Below are positions 23,252 to 33,662 of a DNA stretch of 64,000 nt, piece by piece (within the stretch, counting starts at the first letter, position 1; every line of letters starts with the position of its first letter). Origin of the DNA: Paratinospora sagittata (lineage: Eukaryota; Streptophyta; Magnoliopsida; Ranunculales; Menispermaceae); the NCBI GenBank assembly GCA_035771175.1, contig CM069593.1:36747741-36811740 (forward strand), written 5' to 3'. A program made the position numbers and the translations under genes. Below the pieces are notes generated by a model. That model was not told where the DNA came from. It made no database searches and saw only the letters and a program-made list of their open reading frames with translations.

Positions 23252-24176
23252 ACCTGAAAAAAAATAGAATGTTCATGAAATGTGTAGTTGGCATTTTCGT
23301 GATACATTCTAGCTGTTGTGAGTATTCATTCATATTTGAAATTCAAATTCAAATGAACAACAACTTCATCTCTACAAGTCTTTATATACCAAAACTTAAC
23401 AATCTGTTAAGTCCCCCGAAAATTCTCTGAGCCAAAACACTTTTAAAAGTTAGTCAAATTTTCATCTGATTCAAAAAGCTTAAGCTATTCTGGTTTCAAA
23501 ACGTTTTCTTTGAATCTTTTGCTTCTTCAAAAGATTTTCATATTGAGCTAAATTTCTATCTTTATCTGAAAATCTATTTGAAAGTTTAAACTGTTTTCAC
23601 TCAAATTTTTCAGCACTATTTTATCTTATATCATTCTTGCTGAAAAAAAATTTTGAGAGATAGTTCATAGGATACAATTGTACTTAATTTCACATCTTGC
23701 GTAATATATCAAGGTTGTAACAGTAGTTAGATAAACTATTGAGTTGATATTCTTGTCTTCAACAAGTTTAGGTCTTCTCACACTTGGAAGTTGAGAAACG
23801 GTCTTCTCACACTCATAAGTTGAGAAACGGTAGTTCTCACACCCGTAAGTTGAGAAAGCTTAGGTTTGTCTCACACCCGTAAGTTAGGATAGGTTGGTCT
23901 CAAGCCTGCAAGTTGAGCAATGTAACGGTTATTCTCACAACCGCAAGTTGAGAAAAGGTGTAACGGTTTGATTCTCACCCGTAAGAGAACCCTTAGTGAT
24001 AAGGTTTAAAATACTAACTGAGGAGGTTAGGTAGTGAACGTAGGCAAGTAGCCGAACCACTATAAATCCACTGTGAATATTTATTTATATTCTACACTTT
24101 AACTTTTCCATTGTAATTAATTTTAAATTGTCTAAGTGTCCAATTCACCTCCCTCTTGGACATACCTGGGCCAACA
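23252..24176 (+). mobile_element. Copia 5' LTR (copy D), second part
   Basis: Resumes the LTR interrupted at 14816. It contains a TATA-like TTATATACC near 23384, a block of TTCTCACACCCGTAAGTTGA tandem units (23755-23960), and the AATTCACCTCCC tail. It ends CTGGGCCAACA at 24176, two bases before the primer binding site. Confidence 0.85.
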
Positions 24177-24178
24177 AT

Positions 24179-24190
24179 TGGTATCAGAGC
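24179..24190 (+). other. Primer binding site, Copia element
   Basis: TGGTATCAGAGC, complementary to the 3' end of initiator tRNA-Met, two bases after the LTR end. This site fixes the polarity and the LTR identity of family 1. Confidence 0.88.
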
Positions 24191-24231
24191 AGTGTTGCTC
24201 TTTAAAGAAACTTCACAATTTCTTTGATATC

Positions 24232-25262
24232 ATGGCAATGACCAGAGGCACAGTCATGAGAATTGGTCAACCTCTAGATAGACCACCTTTGTTCAATAGA
24301 GACTGGTTTGAAGATTAGATGATAAAGATGAAATCCTTTCTACGATCTAAGGATATCAGTCCTATGGGAAATGGTTGTAAACGGTTCACCATGCCCAACA
24401 AGCCTATTGAGTTATGGACAGACAAGGAAAGACTAAATGATAAGCATAACGCTCAAGCTATCTATGCCTTGTACTGCTCTCTACCCGAGGAAGAAGTAGA
24501 AAAGGTAGTTAATCTTGAGAGTGCCAAAGAGATTCAGAAAACACTCAAATCGTTTCACTGTGAAAAGATTAACAATCAAGATGAAAAACTCAAAGAGTCT
24601 GATAGACTATTTGATGCCTTTGAGATATCCGAGAATGAATCTCTCGATGCAGCATGCAATAGATATCAATCCATTCTTTTTGGAATGCAAGAACTGAATC
24701 AGGAAATACCTGCAGAAATATCTCTAGTATATTTCTGTGATATTTTTTTAAGCTTCCCAAGAAATGGAATGATAAGCTAACTGTGTTAGTTGAATCTGTT
24801 GAACCATGGTAAATGAGTTTAAAAGAGTTCTATGATCTCTTGCAAACCATGAAAGGAAGAGATGAGGCTGGAGACCCAGTTAGAACATTAGAAGAGCCAC
24901 TCGTCCATTTTAGGGTTTTAGATAGTGAGTCAGCTCATGATAACGTTCAACGTTTTATACGTCTAGTAAATGAACTTGAGTACTTTGGAAAAATCATTTC
25001 TCACTCTACTTTAGTACAATACTTTCTGAACAGTTTTCCTGAAACTAGTTTTCAAATCCATTTGAAATTAGTTTTCAAGAAATTGATTATATTTTGAGTG
25101 GGTTAGAAACTTCATTCGAGAGAGAAGACATTCTTGCAAATTCACCAAGCACGAACGAAAGTGAAGTTGTTGATGAAATAAATACAATGAGTCAACAATC
25201 CTCAGCAAGCACATCTATGACGCTCAATGAGAGTTCTCTTGATAGAATGTCGAGAAAGAAGT
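24232..25262 (+). pseudogene. Copia gag (UBN2-type) pseudogene
   Basis: Starts at ATG 24232 (MAMTRGTVMRIGQPLDRPPL), 42 bases after the PBS. The sequence follows the gag N-terminus of plant Copia elements (DUF4219/UBN2): a PPLFNRDWFED stretch, then MKSFLRSKDI, ELWTDKERLNDKHNAQAIYA, LYCSLPEEEVEKVVNLESAK and EIQKTLKSFH. The Trp normally found after FED is a TAG stop at 24316-24318. A frame change near 24780 moves the reading to the frame of 24813-25097 (KEFYDLLQTMKGRDEAGDP). A further change near 25070 leads into a last short frame up to 25270. No zinc knuckle, protease, integrase or RT follows, and no 3' LTR is found, so the element is truncated. Confidence 0.8.
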
Positions 25263-25270
25263 CAACATGA

Positions 25271-25665
25271 AGAACGAAGATAATGAATTATCTCAGCTAC
25301 TTCAAAAAGAGTCAGAGTGCACAAGTTGAGGACTTTGCAGTACCTTGAGGTAAAAGTCAAAAAATATGCAAAGGTATAAAAGTTACTCTCATTACTACTG
25401 ATTTTATTAGAATAGATATATCTATTAGTGATTATTAGAAAGAAATTATTATCTTTAATCATGCAATGCTTAGAATGCTTAAATATTTTTGCTCATGATT
25501 AAATTATTGATAGTTGGTTGATAAAATATAATTTGTGATGTTGTCTATTCAACCATACGACACTTAAGTTTAATTGGTCAAATTTGATTAATATTAGAGT
25601 TTAAGTATCAATGAGGATGCCGACAATGTTTGAGGACGCTAATGTGCCCGAAGCCATTAGTTGTT
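25271..25665. other. Unassigned AT-rich stretch
   Basis: Lies between the broken Copia gag and the Pack-MULE. I recognise no coding or repeat signal. It could be decayed Copia or Tat internal sequence. Confidence 0.45.
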
Positions 25666-26040
25666 CAAAAATTACGGGCTTTTGACCTGATTGCCCTTAA
25701 AAAATAAAAAAATTTCACAAATCCCATCAAAACATAAATATTAACTCATTTGCCCTACTTTTACTATTTACCACCCAGTCAGCTGACACACAAGTGCCAG
25801 GTTGGCGGTGGAGCTGGAGTTGTTAGGAAGGCGTCTTTTCAAAAGAGGCCTTCTCTGTAATAATTTTTTTTTTTTAAACAGAAGGCGTCTTTCTAAAAGA
25901 CGCATTCCCTTAAAAAAAAATTTTTATTAAGGGAAATTTAAAGGGAAAGCTGCAAACCGAGGGAAGGGAAAGTTTGCACCGACTCTACAGAAGGTAGAAG
26001 ATACCTAATTTTTTTTTATTTTAATGGAAACCCATTTCAG

Positions 26041-26047
26041 TATAAAA
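26041..26047 (+). promoter_or_regulatory. TATA box in captured promoter
   Basis: TATAAAA followed by a CT-rich leader, about 750 bp upstream of the captured start codon. The distance leaves room for a 5'-UTR intron. Confidence 0.4.
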
Positions 26048-26797
26048 CAAGCAACCGAATTGCTCTTCTCTCTGTTGATTCTTTCTGAGTAAAATAATCG
26101 AAACCCATTTCAGTTCTCTTCTGAAAATCTCAGTTTTTTGTTTTGTTTTGTTTTTTTTAATTCATTTCTGAGTTTCTTTCTGCATCAGAAGGAGAAGAAT
26201 GTACTAATTTAGCATTTTAAATTACATTATAATTGATACCCAGTGTGATTTTTCAGGCGTTTAGATATAATCTCTCTTAACTCTTTAATGGGTAGAACTT
26301 AAAATTTTTTAGCAACCCAGTTTTATATATATATATATATATATTCTTTTATAATTTACTGCTTCTGTTTCAAGTTGTTTACTACTTGGTTTTTACGCAA
26401 AATAGTTCTTCAAAAAGAAAAAAAAAGAAAAAAAGAAAAAAAGGCAATGCTGATCCGGGTAGTAGAAATTTGGAAATTTGGAAATTATCCTGTCTTCTTT
26501 AAATCAACTGAGTGGGAATTCAAAATTTGCTTTTTTTGTTTTTTTGTTTTACTTTAAATCTTTGTAGAAAGCACTAATATTTATAGCATTGGTTTTTCTC
26601 TTTAGCTTTTCTTCTTTGGATCTAAATCTCTTAGTGTAAAATAGAGATTCATATAAATATATATGTATATATATCTTATCTGGGTTTGATCATTTGGGTC
26701 TAAATCATGATGATTTTACAAAATACAATCTGGGTGTTTGCCTTTTGGTTTAAAAATCTTCTTAGTAGTTTAAATTCTTAGTTTTTTATCTGCAAAA

Positions 26798-26914
26798 ATG
26801 GGTTGTGCTTCTTCAAGGAGAATCAATCAGGAAGAAAGGGTGCAAAAATGCAAGGAAAGGAAGCGATTGATAAAACAATTGTTGGTTCTTCGTAGTGAAT
26901 TTGCAGCTTCCCTT
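26798..26914 (+). pseudogene. DUF630/DUF632-type gene, captured N-terminus
   Basis: The ATG at 26798 opens MGCASSRRINQEERVQKCKE, followed by RKRLIKQLLVLRSEFAASL. The Met-Gly-Cys start (possible N-myristoylation) and the pattern E-x-V-x2-C-x-ERK-x-L-x-KQ-x5-R-x2-FAAS are characteristic of plant DUF630/DUF632 proteins. Coding similarity stops after about 39 residues, where the right TIR of the Pack-MULE begins; the frame then runs on into TIR sequence. The large DUF632 part is absent. The leader and promoter seem to have been captured with it. A chimeric short peptide could be made if the promoter works. Confidence 0.72.
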
Positions 26915-27116
26915 CCCTTAATAAAAAAAAAATTAAAGGGAAGGCGTCTTTTAGAAAGACGCCTTCCTAAGAACTCCACCTCCACCACCCACGTGGCACT
27001 TGTGTGTTGGCTGACTGGGCGCTGAATAGTAAAGTAGGGCAAAGGGGTCAATATTTGTGTTTTGTGAAATTTTTTTATTTTTGAAGGGTAATCATGTCAA
27101 AAGCCCCAAAAACTAC

Positions 27117-27238
27117 TCGTCATAAAGAGGACATTGGTCGGTCGCAAACGTTAGATAAAGTAAGCCGCCTTTAGTTACTAGGTTACGACACATGTGATTG
27201 TGTGTCAGGAGCGAGCTTATCGCTTTAGCATAATAAAA
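27117..27238. other. Short unassigned stretch
   Basis: Sequence between the Pack-MULE and the antisense ORF; probably decayed internal retroelement DNA. Confidence 0.4.
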
Positions 27239-28057
27239 TCAAACATTCAGTGACCTAGCAGTCACTTTCCCTTTTGATGCCTTAGAACGCTTTAACAAAA
27301 ACTTAATAGGAATCACTCCAAGAATTACTATTGAACCTTCATCTTTAACCTTTAGTAAATCTTGATCTCTATAATATGACCCACTACATCTCGGGTGGAA
27401 TTTTAGTTGGTATACAAGGCCGAAGTCGTCAAAGTCGAACTCCGGCCACCCTCTCTCCTTCCAGAACACAAGACAGCTTAGTATTGCCCTCCATACATTT
27501 GGATTGAGCTGAGCATGAGCTACTCGGATTTGACCGAGCAGACGACATAAGGGTAATTGAAGGGGCAAGGTTAACCCATCTGCAAAAAATTTTGTATACA
27601 GAGCAACCTCCCATTTCCTAGGGTTGCTAGGTCGGTCTCCAGGAGCAGGTGCCCTCAGCCCTATGTAGTTGGGTATGCCGACCTCCCTCCTCAACTGAGC
27701 AAGATGGTGCTCTGTTATCTCGGAAGGAACGCGATCTACCGAGTAGAATATCTCACCTACATCGGCATCTTCAGTCTCAAAAGAAACATGAGTACAACCA
27801 CAGGTGTTTGGCTCAGTGCTACCGAGCACATTTTGTGACCTATCGACTAAGAGGGGTGCCACATCAAGCACCTCCTCATCCTGCTCGGTAGCCTTAGAGT
27901 GCTCAGAGGAGGACAAAACTACGGTATCCCCTCCTACCTAAGGGTCAACCCTAACTTCCTCTGCTTCTTTCGGAAAGAGGTCCTCGCAAAAAACTTCCTT
28001 AGAGGAAGGAGAAGAAATGTTCTGGTCGGTGGGAGGGTCTACGCTAGCAAAGGCCAT
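27239..28057 (-). pseudogene. Antisense ORF next to Tat-like Gypsy 3' LTR, one internal stop
   Basis: A minus-strand frame opens at ATG 28057 (MAFASVDPPTDQ) and runs 272 codons to the stop at 27239, with one TAG at codon 40 (27938-27940). Downstream parts read IPNYIGLRAPAPGDRPSNPR, KWEVALYTKFFADGLTLPLQ and WRAILSCLVFWKERGWPEFD. This type of sequence (a GLRxP...NPxxWEVALYxxxFxxGLxLPL...LNPNxWR block) is known from gag-like or leader domains of plant retroelements. It lies upstream of, and antisense to, the LTR at 28442, which has its polypurine tract on the plus strand. Tat-lineage Gypsy elements are known to carry additional ORFs in this place, some antisense. A TATA box (28223-28232) is 166 bp upstream on the minus strand. 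One stop in 273 codons suggests recent decay, or readthrough. Confidence 0.65.
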
Positions 28058-28222
28058 CTAAATAATCGAAGGATTACACTGGCAGACCACCTAGCAAAAA
28101 GAAAAAAGGAAAAGCTGTGAATGAGGAGTTATCGCGCAAAGATGGAAGACCAGAATGTTAAGCAAGCGATTACCGATCTCTTTGGAGCGCAGCCGATGAA
28201 TGGAGAGCAAGTAACCAGTTCT

Positions 28223-28232
28223 CTATTTATAG
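28223..28232 (-). promoter_or_regulatory. TATA box for antisense ORF
   Basis: CTATAAATAG on the minus strand, 166 bp upstream of the ATG at 28057. The sequence between is free of long ORFs and could be a leader. Confidence 0.5.
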
Positions 28233-28425
28233 GCGAACGACCTGTAATTCGTAATGATGAGTGAATCTCGAGGCAAAATCAACGGCAAACAATCAAAGGA
28301 CGTGTAAGGATCGTCGGGCTGTCTGGCAGCGTACGTCAGCGCAGTTTTCGGAGCACAACTGTCATGAGCATTAAATGCCTCGGTATCTGGCGTTTCATTT
28401 AACCTCTAAGCAATTAGTCTTGCTC

Positions 28426-28441
28426 AGAGCTTGGGGGTAAC
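28426..28441 (+). other. Polypurine tract of Tat-like element
   Basis: AGAGCTTGGGGGTAAC immediately before the LTR start. It shows that 28442-29366 is a 3' LTR in plus orientation. Confidence 0.65.
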
Positions 28442-29366
28442 TGTTGGACCATATACCGAGCACATGACATGTCAGCCATGTTAGTCTTGCCCAGTGAGAT
28501 GTAATACGTAACAGGTCGATATATCGACCTGTTCTGGACAGAGAATATGATTCTACTCAATCGTGCACACGGCCCGAGCCATGGTCGGTCCTACCGACCA
28601 GCTGGATGCATTATTCACCATTATAACCAGCTCAACATTAAAGAGTCCCAAGTTGGCAGATTTGGTTACCGACCTGAATGACGGATCAATGACTATAGAA
28701 TAAGAACATTAGGTCGGTAACACATGATGTGTACTACCGACCTACTGACCTCGTTTACAGACCATATCTTCGTTAACAAGCAAATAGAATGTTAGACTAC
28801 AGATCGACATACCGATCTGAAGAGATCTACGACTCTGAAACTGATAACGACGAAACGCCGCATCAGATAGGAACAAGACGTGATCCACTGCGATAAGTTC
28901 GGGATCTACTCCTAATTCGACTCTGATAAGGCCTAAAAACTCTACTAGTTTGATTAGGAGATTGATAAGTCATCCTAATCTCATAAGGTTCGAACCAGAT
29001 CTTCCTAATTCTACTAGGAATCAAATATGCTCTCCTAGTACAAGTTTGATTTTTGATCCTACAACAACTCTACTACCAGGCCAAAGACCTCAAGCCTTTT
29101 CTATAAAAAGACCACAACCCCTAAAAGGGAGGTAAGCAATTCTCAACTCAGTTCAGTACTACTAACTTTACGGAGCTCTGAACTAACTTAGGCATCGGAG
29201 GGTCTTTAACCGACACCACACCTGTGTTCCTTACGATAACCTACATTCTCTTATTTTCTTCAAATAATCAACCTCCAGCGATTTCTCCAGCATTCCGACG
29301 AGTTTTAAATTAGCATCCTCCTTCTACCTCATCGTCTACTGATGTTGGTCAAATTTTGCACCAACA
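28442..29366 (+). mobile_element. 3' LTR of Tat-like Gypsy element
   Basis: Begins TGTTGGACCATATACCGAG and ends TTTTGCACCAACA, 925 bp. A TATA-type box CTATAAAAAG lies at 29101-29110. Rich in the short word ACCGACCT/AGGTCGGT, in both orientations. The first 284 bp recur at 13479-13762. No pol domains were found between the two LTRs, so the interior is mostly deleted or replaced by nested insertions. Confidence 0.75.
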
Positions 29367-30967
29367 CATTATAACATCTTCTTGAAATCTTTTTAACTCA
29401 ATATCTGCTTCCTTCTTTTTTGGGCATGCAAACAATTTTTTTTTTGGGCACGCGCATGCCGCGTTTGTGTCACCAACTGATGTAGTTTATGCTTATGATC
29501 ATCACTATATACTTTTGATATATGAATGTGAATATGGTTATGAGTACTTATGAGCTTATGATGAGATAGAGTGTGAATTTTGGATAAGGGAATAAGTCAC
29601 GGATGGATTATTAATGTATTCTGATTATATGGACTTTTGGTTATGTGTGCATATATAGGTGATTGATGTCACTTGAGAAAGAGTGAGCTAAGGCTTATCA
29701 AGGTTTTAGTTATATTTTCGTGAAATAATGGGTTTTGAACCAGTCAGGGCGTCCGGAGTTGAAGTGCCGCAATGCTTTCGTGAAATAAGTAGCTAGCTTA
29801 AGCTTAAGCTTTGAGAAAAAAACAAAAGGTCTGAACGCCGCAATGTCGTCTTATTAATTGTGACAACTGTGGAAAGGAAAAGAGATGCCACATCCTCTTC
29901 CCACCGCTACTACTTCCTCCTTTCACCATCACTTTTATGTTTTTGCCTTTTTCTTTTGTTTATAACTTTGAAGTAGAAGAAGCAGAAGGAAAAAGTATTT
30001 TGGTTGGCTATGAAAGGTTCAAAATGCTTTTGAGAGATGGGGAGGGTAGAAAGGGTTGGTGATGAAGTGCAAACGGATGATATCATCAGTGATTGTGACA
30101 TATGTGGCCTCTTGCCTCTTGCCTCTTGCCTCTTTCTACTGCCACTACTACTACTACTACTACTATACTATCACTACTACAACGGTGGTGCTGTGGTCCA
30201 ACTACTAAATTAAATCATCAAGGTTTCTTCTCCTTCTTTCACTTTATTTTATTTTTGTTTAAGGGATACACACTTTTTAAGTTGGGTACAGACGTATATA
30301 ACTACAATTCTTTATTATTCCTGTAAGCTGGATCAATCTAAAAAGTTTTTTTAGGTCTTTTTATTATAATATTGACAAGAGCCAGGCCACACGCTAACGC
30401 CATTACTCTTTTCGCCCCGTCACCCTTTCTCTCTATGTAACCTCTACGCATTCACATACGCTTTGGTTGCCCCTTGTATTACATCTTATGTTTCTCTAAT
30501 CAAATTACATTACATGGTATTGATGGCTTACAAACATTATTATATAAAGAAAAAGTGTCACTTACATATTTTTCATTCCTATATATATATATATATATAT
30601 TAGTGTCTGGAGATATGTATATATATATCTTTTAATGTAAAATAAAAGAATAAAGTTGCTCCCCACACTTGAAAACTAAGAACAAAAGTATGAAAGAGTG
30701 AAAGGGTGGAAGTTGTAAATTAATGTCAAATAGAAAAATTGAGGTAGCATTTGGCACCTCTAATAGCAAAAAAATAAGCACTATTTGTTTTAGCTATAAT
30801 TTATTAAGAATTTATTTTAGTAAAGCTTATTTGAAATGTATTATTTCGTAGCCAATACTTTAACATTTAATTTTAATTTAGAATTAGATAAAGAGCATTT
30901 GGTAACATACATTTATTTCTCTTATTCGAAGGGTATTTTATGTCTTTTATTAAAATATCTTTTAGAG

Positions 30968-31090
30968 TAATTAATCTAGATGTACCCATTAAAGCACTCT
31001 TTGTACCCACATGTATTATAAATTTTCAACAAAGATACATAACAAGTGGGTAAAAGTACAAAGAGCATTTTTGGTGGATATATTTAAAAT
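30968..31090. mobile_element. Small foldback (MITE-like) repeat
   Basis: The left part GATGTACCCATTAAAGCACT and following TTTGTACCCAC pairs with the right part GTGGGTAAAAGTACAAAGAG and following CATTTTTGGTGGATATAT. Arms are about 50 bp around a 25-bp AT-rich centre. Ends and target duplication are not certain. Confidence 0.45.
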
Positions 31091-31263
31091 TACATTATCC
31101 TTTATTATTGTATTATTTATAAAAAAAATATAAAATAATTATTAAACATTAATAATAAATTAAGCATTTCTTAAATATTAAGCAATTAAAAATTAATAAA
31201 TTAATTAAATATTCTCAAATAATTGAAAAAAAAGTTGTAAAAAAAAAGAAAGAAAGGGTTTCC

Positions 31264-31420
31264 GGCCCTTTCCACACGTAGAGAAGGTTTCCACCCCTCT
31301 ACACGTAGAGAGAAGCTCCTCTCCGCTTGCAGAGAAGATCTCCACCCCTCTCTCAGCACAAAGAGGGTTTCGCTCATAGGGTTTTTCTCTTCTCTGCATG
31401 GAGAGAGGGAAACTCTTCTC
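31264..31420. repeat. Cluster of CTCT-N-AGAG palindromes
   Basis: Five or six spaced short inverted repeats, such as CTCTACACGTAGAGAG (31298-31313), CTCTCCGCTTGCAGAGAAG (31318-31336) and TCTCTGCATGGAGAGA (31393-31408). The layout resembles the LTR clusters elsewhere, but no LTR ends are visible around it. Confidence 0.55.
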
Positions 31421-32789
31421 ATGAAACATGAATAATGTTTTTTGTTCTTTTTTTTCATTAATACACTTTGAAAATTTTATCTTGAGCAATCGATAATGGA
31501 TGAAAGGAAGTTGAGAAGGTGTAAAATTTTATCCTCTATCTGCATTAAAGGTTGTAGGCTCTTAAAAAGTAAGCAAAGTTTTTTGACTTTTAAAATAATG
31601 GTTTAACTTCTATTTTTGTCAAACCTCTATTTTTTTTAAAAGGTTTTAAAATTCTTACCAATCACTTTATTTCAAAATTAAAGATTTAACAAAATAGAAA
31701 AAATAAATAGAGTTGTGAAACGGGCCCTCATTGTCAAACGGTCCAAAATATAGGGCCATTGTGTAATAAAAAAAAAATTAAATATTAACTTTATCACAAA
31801 AAATAACTTTATCAAGAAAAGTTGAAATATTCTCATTATTTTTCTAAGGCAAATATTCTCATTATTAAATATAGTGTAGATATGTTACAGAGTCAATTTC
31901 ACCCCTGCTCAGCTGCCGTCATTGAAATTTTCTTTTTCTTTTTTCTCAAGATCGAGAGAGACTAAAAGTTTGAAAAATAATTTGATTTCATTGATGGGAA
32001 TGAGTTGCTTCCATGTGAAGTTTATACTCACCAAAACCTTGTATTAGGGAGAGACATAGAAAAAGAATAAAAAATCAAATAAAATGAAAAGAAAGAAAGA
32101 GAGGCAGCCTTGAAACATCAATTCTTGTAGGGGTCATGCTAGCTTCAGCCTTATCCTCGGCTTTAAGATAACAGTTCTCATCTCAACCCTTTTAGCAAAA
32201 TGACGACTGTCCCTTTAAAATGACGTTTTTGTTGCTTTCCTCTCAACCTACTACTTTTTCTTTTATTTATTTATTTTTTTTTTTTGAAGTAATGGATGAT
32301 GGAAGGCCCCACCCCACTAGTTCTCTCGGACACCGACCATAAACATTCAATGACGTCATTGTGTGAATGAAAAAACTCAAAGATCAATTCTATGATAGAA
32401 CCTTAGAGCATATCAAATACAACTGTGGATTGTAAAAAAGTCAAATGCCACATAAAAAAAAAATTTAAGTTAAAAAAAGACTTCTCCAATATAATTATCA
32501 CCATTCATTATCAAGTTAAGATGACAAAAAAAAAAATAAAAGTTATCAAACATAACCGTCTACTTTTAAAGGGTCTGATGGACTTATCTATTACTGATTC
32601 CGCAATTAATTTTTTTTTATTTTGGCCTCAAATAAAAAAGAGTTAAATAATTTTTTCTTTTTATTTTGGCGCAAAAATAAAAAGAGTTAAGAGTTTTTTA
32701 GCGCCAAAAAAACGAACCTCTTCTTGGACAACTGAATCTGCAACTACATAAACCCTACTCTCCGGCAGGATTTTTATTTTTTATTTTTA

Positions 32790-33060
32790 TTTTTTAATTA
32801 CTTTAATTTATATTAAAGTTATCTAATTTATAAAATAATAAATAATAAAAATTAAAACCTTCAACAAAAAGTGTTTTTTTATAACTATAACAGTTATCTA
32901 ATGTTTTTTTATTTTTTATTTTTTATTTTTTATTTTTTATTTTTTAAATTATTTTAATTTATATTAACAAATATCTAATTTATAAAATAAAAAATAACAA
33001 AAATTAAAACCTTCCACCAAAAAGTGTTTTTTTGAAAGATATAACAGTTATCTACCGTTT
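32790..33060. repeat. Two tandem AT-rich units of about 150 bp
   Basis: Both units contain AATTTATATTAA, TATCTAATTTATAAAATAA, AATTAAAACCTTC, CAAAAAGTGTTTTTTT and ATAACAGTTATCTA in the same order. The flanking ATTTTT runs are low complexity. Confidence 0.6.
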
Positions 33061-33452
33061 TTTTTATTTATTTTTACTTATTTTATTTTATATTAACAAT
33101 TATCGTAACGTTTTTAAATGTAGAATTTTTTATTTTATTTTTTAACCCCATGTATCCTATTTATTAAAAAGAATATTAAAAAAACATGAATATAAAAAAA
33201 GAAAAAAAGAATATAAAAATACTAAAAAAAAATATATAAATCAACCTTCGAATCTATAACTATCATCAAAAAAAGAAAAAAAATAAAAAATAAAAAATAA
33301 AAAAAAATATTTAACACCTCATCAAAATATATAATTTAAATAAAAATATTAAAAAATATTTTTTTAACTTGATTGTTTATGACATTTTATGCTATGTAGG
33401 ATGTAAGTCGCTCGACATTAATAATATGTCATTTTTTTAAAAAGACTAATTC

Positions 33453-33650
33453 TTTTTTTTTTTTACCGAAATTCCAACATCCGATGGCGTTCTCATTTCC
33501 TTTCGGGACAAAACTATTCCACCGAACTTTAAGATTTTACAGAGGCAGAGACGTCCCTCCTAAACATAATTTTATCAAAAAAGAGCTCGAACTCAAAATC
33601 AAATCTCTCAACCCCCTTAAATTCAGCCCTTGAACCACCAAACTAACAGT
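33453..33650 (-). mobile_element. SINE (tRNA-headed, A-tailed)
   Basis: On the minus strand it begins near 33650 with an A-box-like TTTGGTGGTTCAAGG, then a B-box-like GAGTTCGAGCTC, and ends in A12 (T12 on the plus strand, 33453-33464). The flanks AAAAGACTAATT and AAAAGACAATTT look like a slightly altered target duplication. It shares GATTTTGAGTTCGAG and the overall plan with 39102-39298. Confidence 0.55.
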
Positions 33651-33662
33651 CAAAAGACAATT

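Larger units (their letters stand above)
25676..27106 (+). mobile_element. Pack-MULE (non-autonomous Mutator-like element with captured gene start)
   Basis: Terminal inverted repeats of about 281 bp (25676-25956) and 207 bp (26900-27106) begin GGGCTTTTGAC and end GTCAAAAGCCC. The flanks carry CAAAAATTAC (25666-25675) and CAAAAACTAC (27107-27116), a 9-10 bp duplication with one mismatch, as expected for Mutator-like elements. No transposase is present. The TIRs hold hairpins of the type GGAAGGCGTCTTT / AAAGACGCCTTCC. Between the TIRs lie 943 bp that look like the promoter, leader and first codons of a host gene (see 26798-26914). Confidence 0.78.
29367..33452. other. Intergenic AT-rich stretch with small repeats
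   Basis: No gene is supported. It contains (CTA)n and (AT)n microsatellites near 30140-30175 and 30580-30600, a small foldback repeat (30968-31090), a palindrome cluster (31264-31420), and a tandem duplication (32790-33060). The rest is AT-rich, with long A and T runs. Confidence 0.5.

Noticed and set aside
26798..27025. Intact 75-codon gene starting MGCASSRR
   Set aside because: After about 39 residues the frame is TIR sequence of the Pack-MULE; the characteristic DUF632 part is missing.
27239..28057. Sense ORF of a separate minus-strand element
   Set aside because: Possible, but the polypurine tract and LTR at 28426-29366 are in plus orientation and no minus-strand LTR is present, so an antisense ORF of the Tat-like element is simpler.
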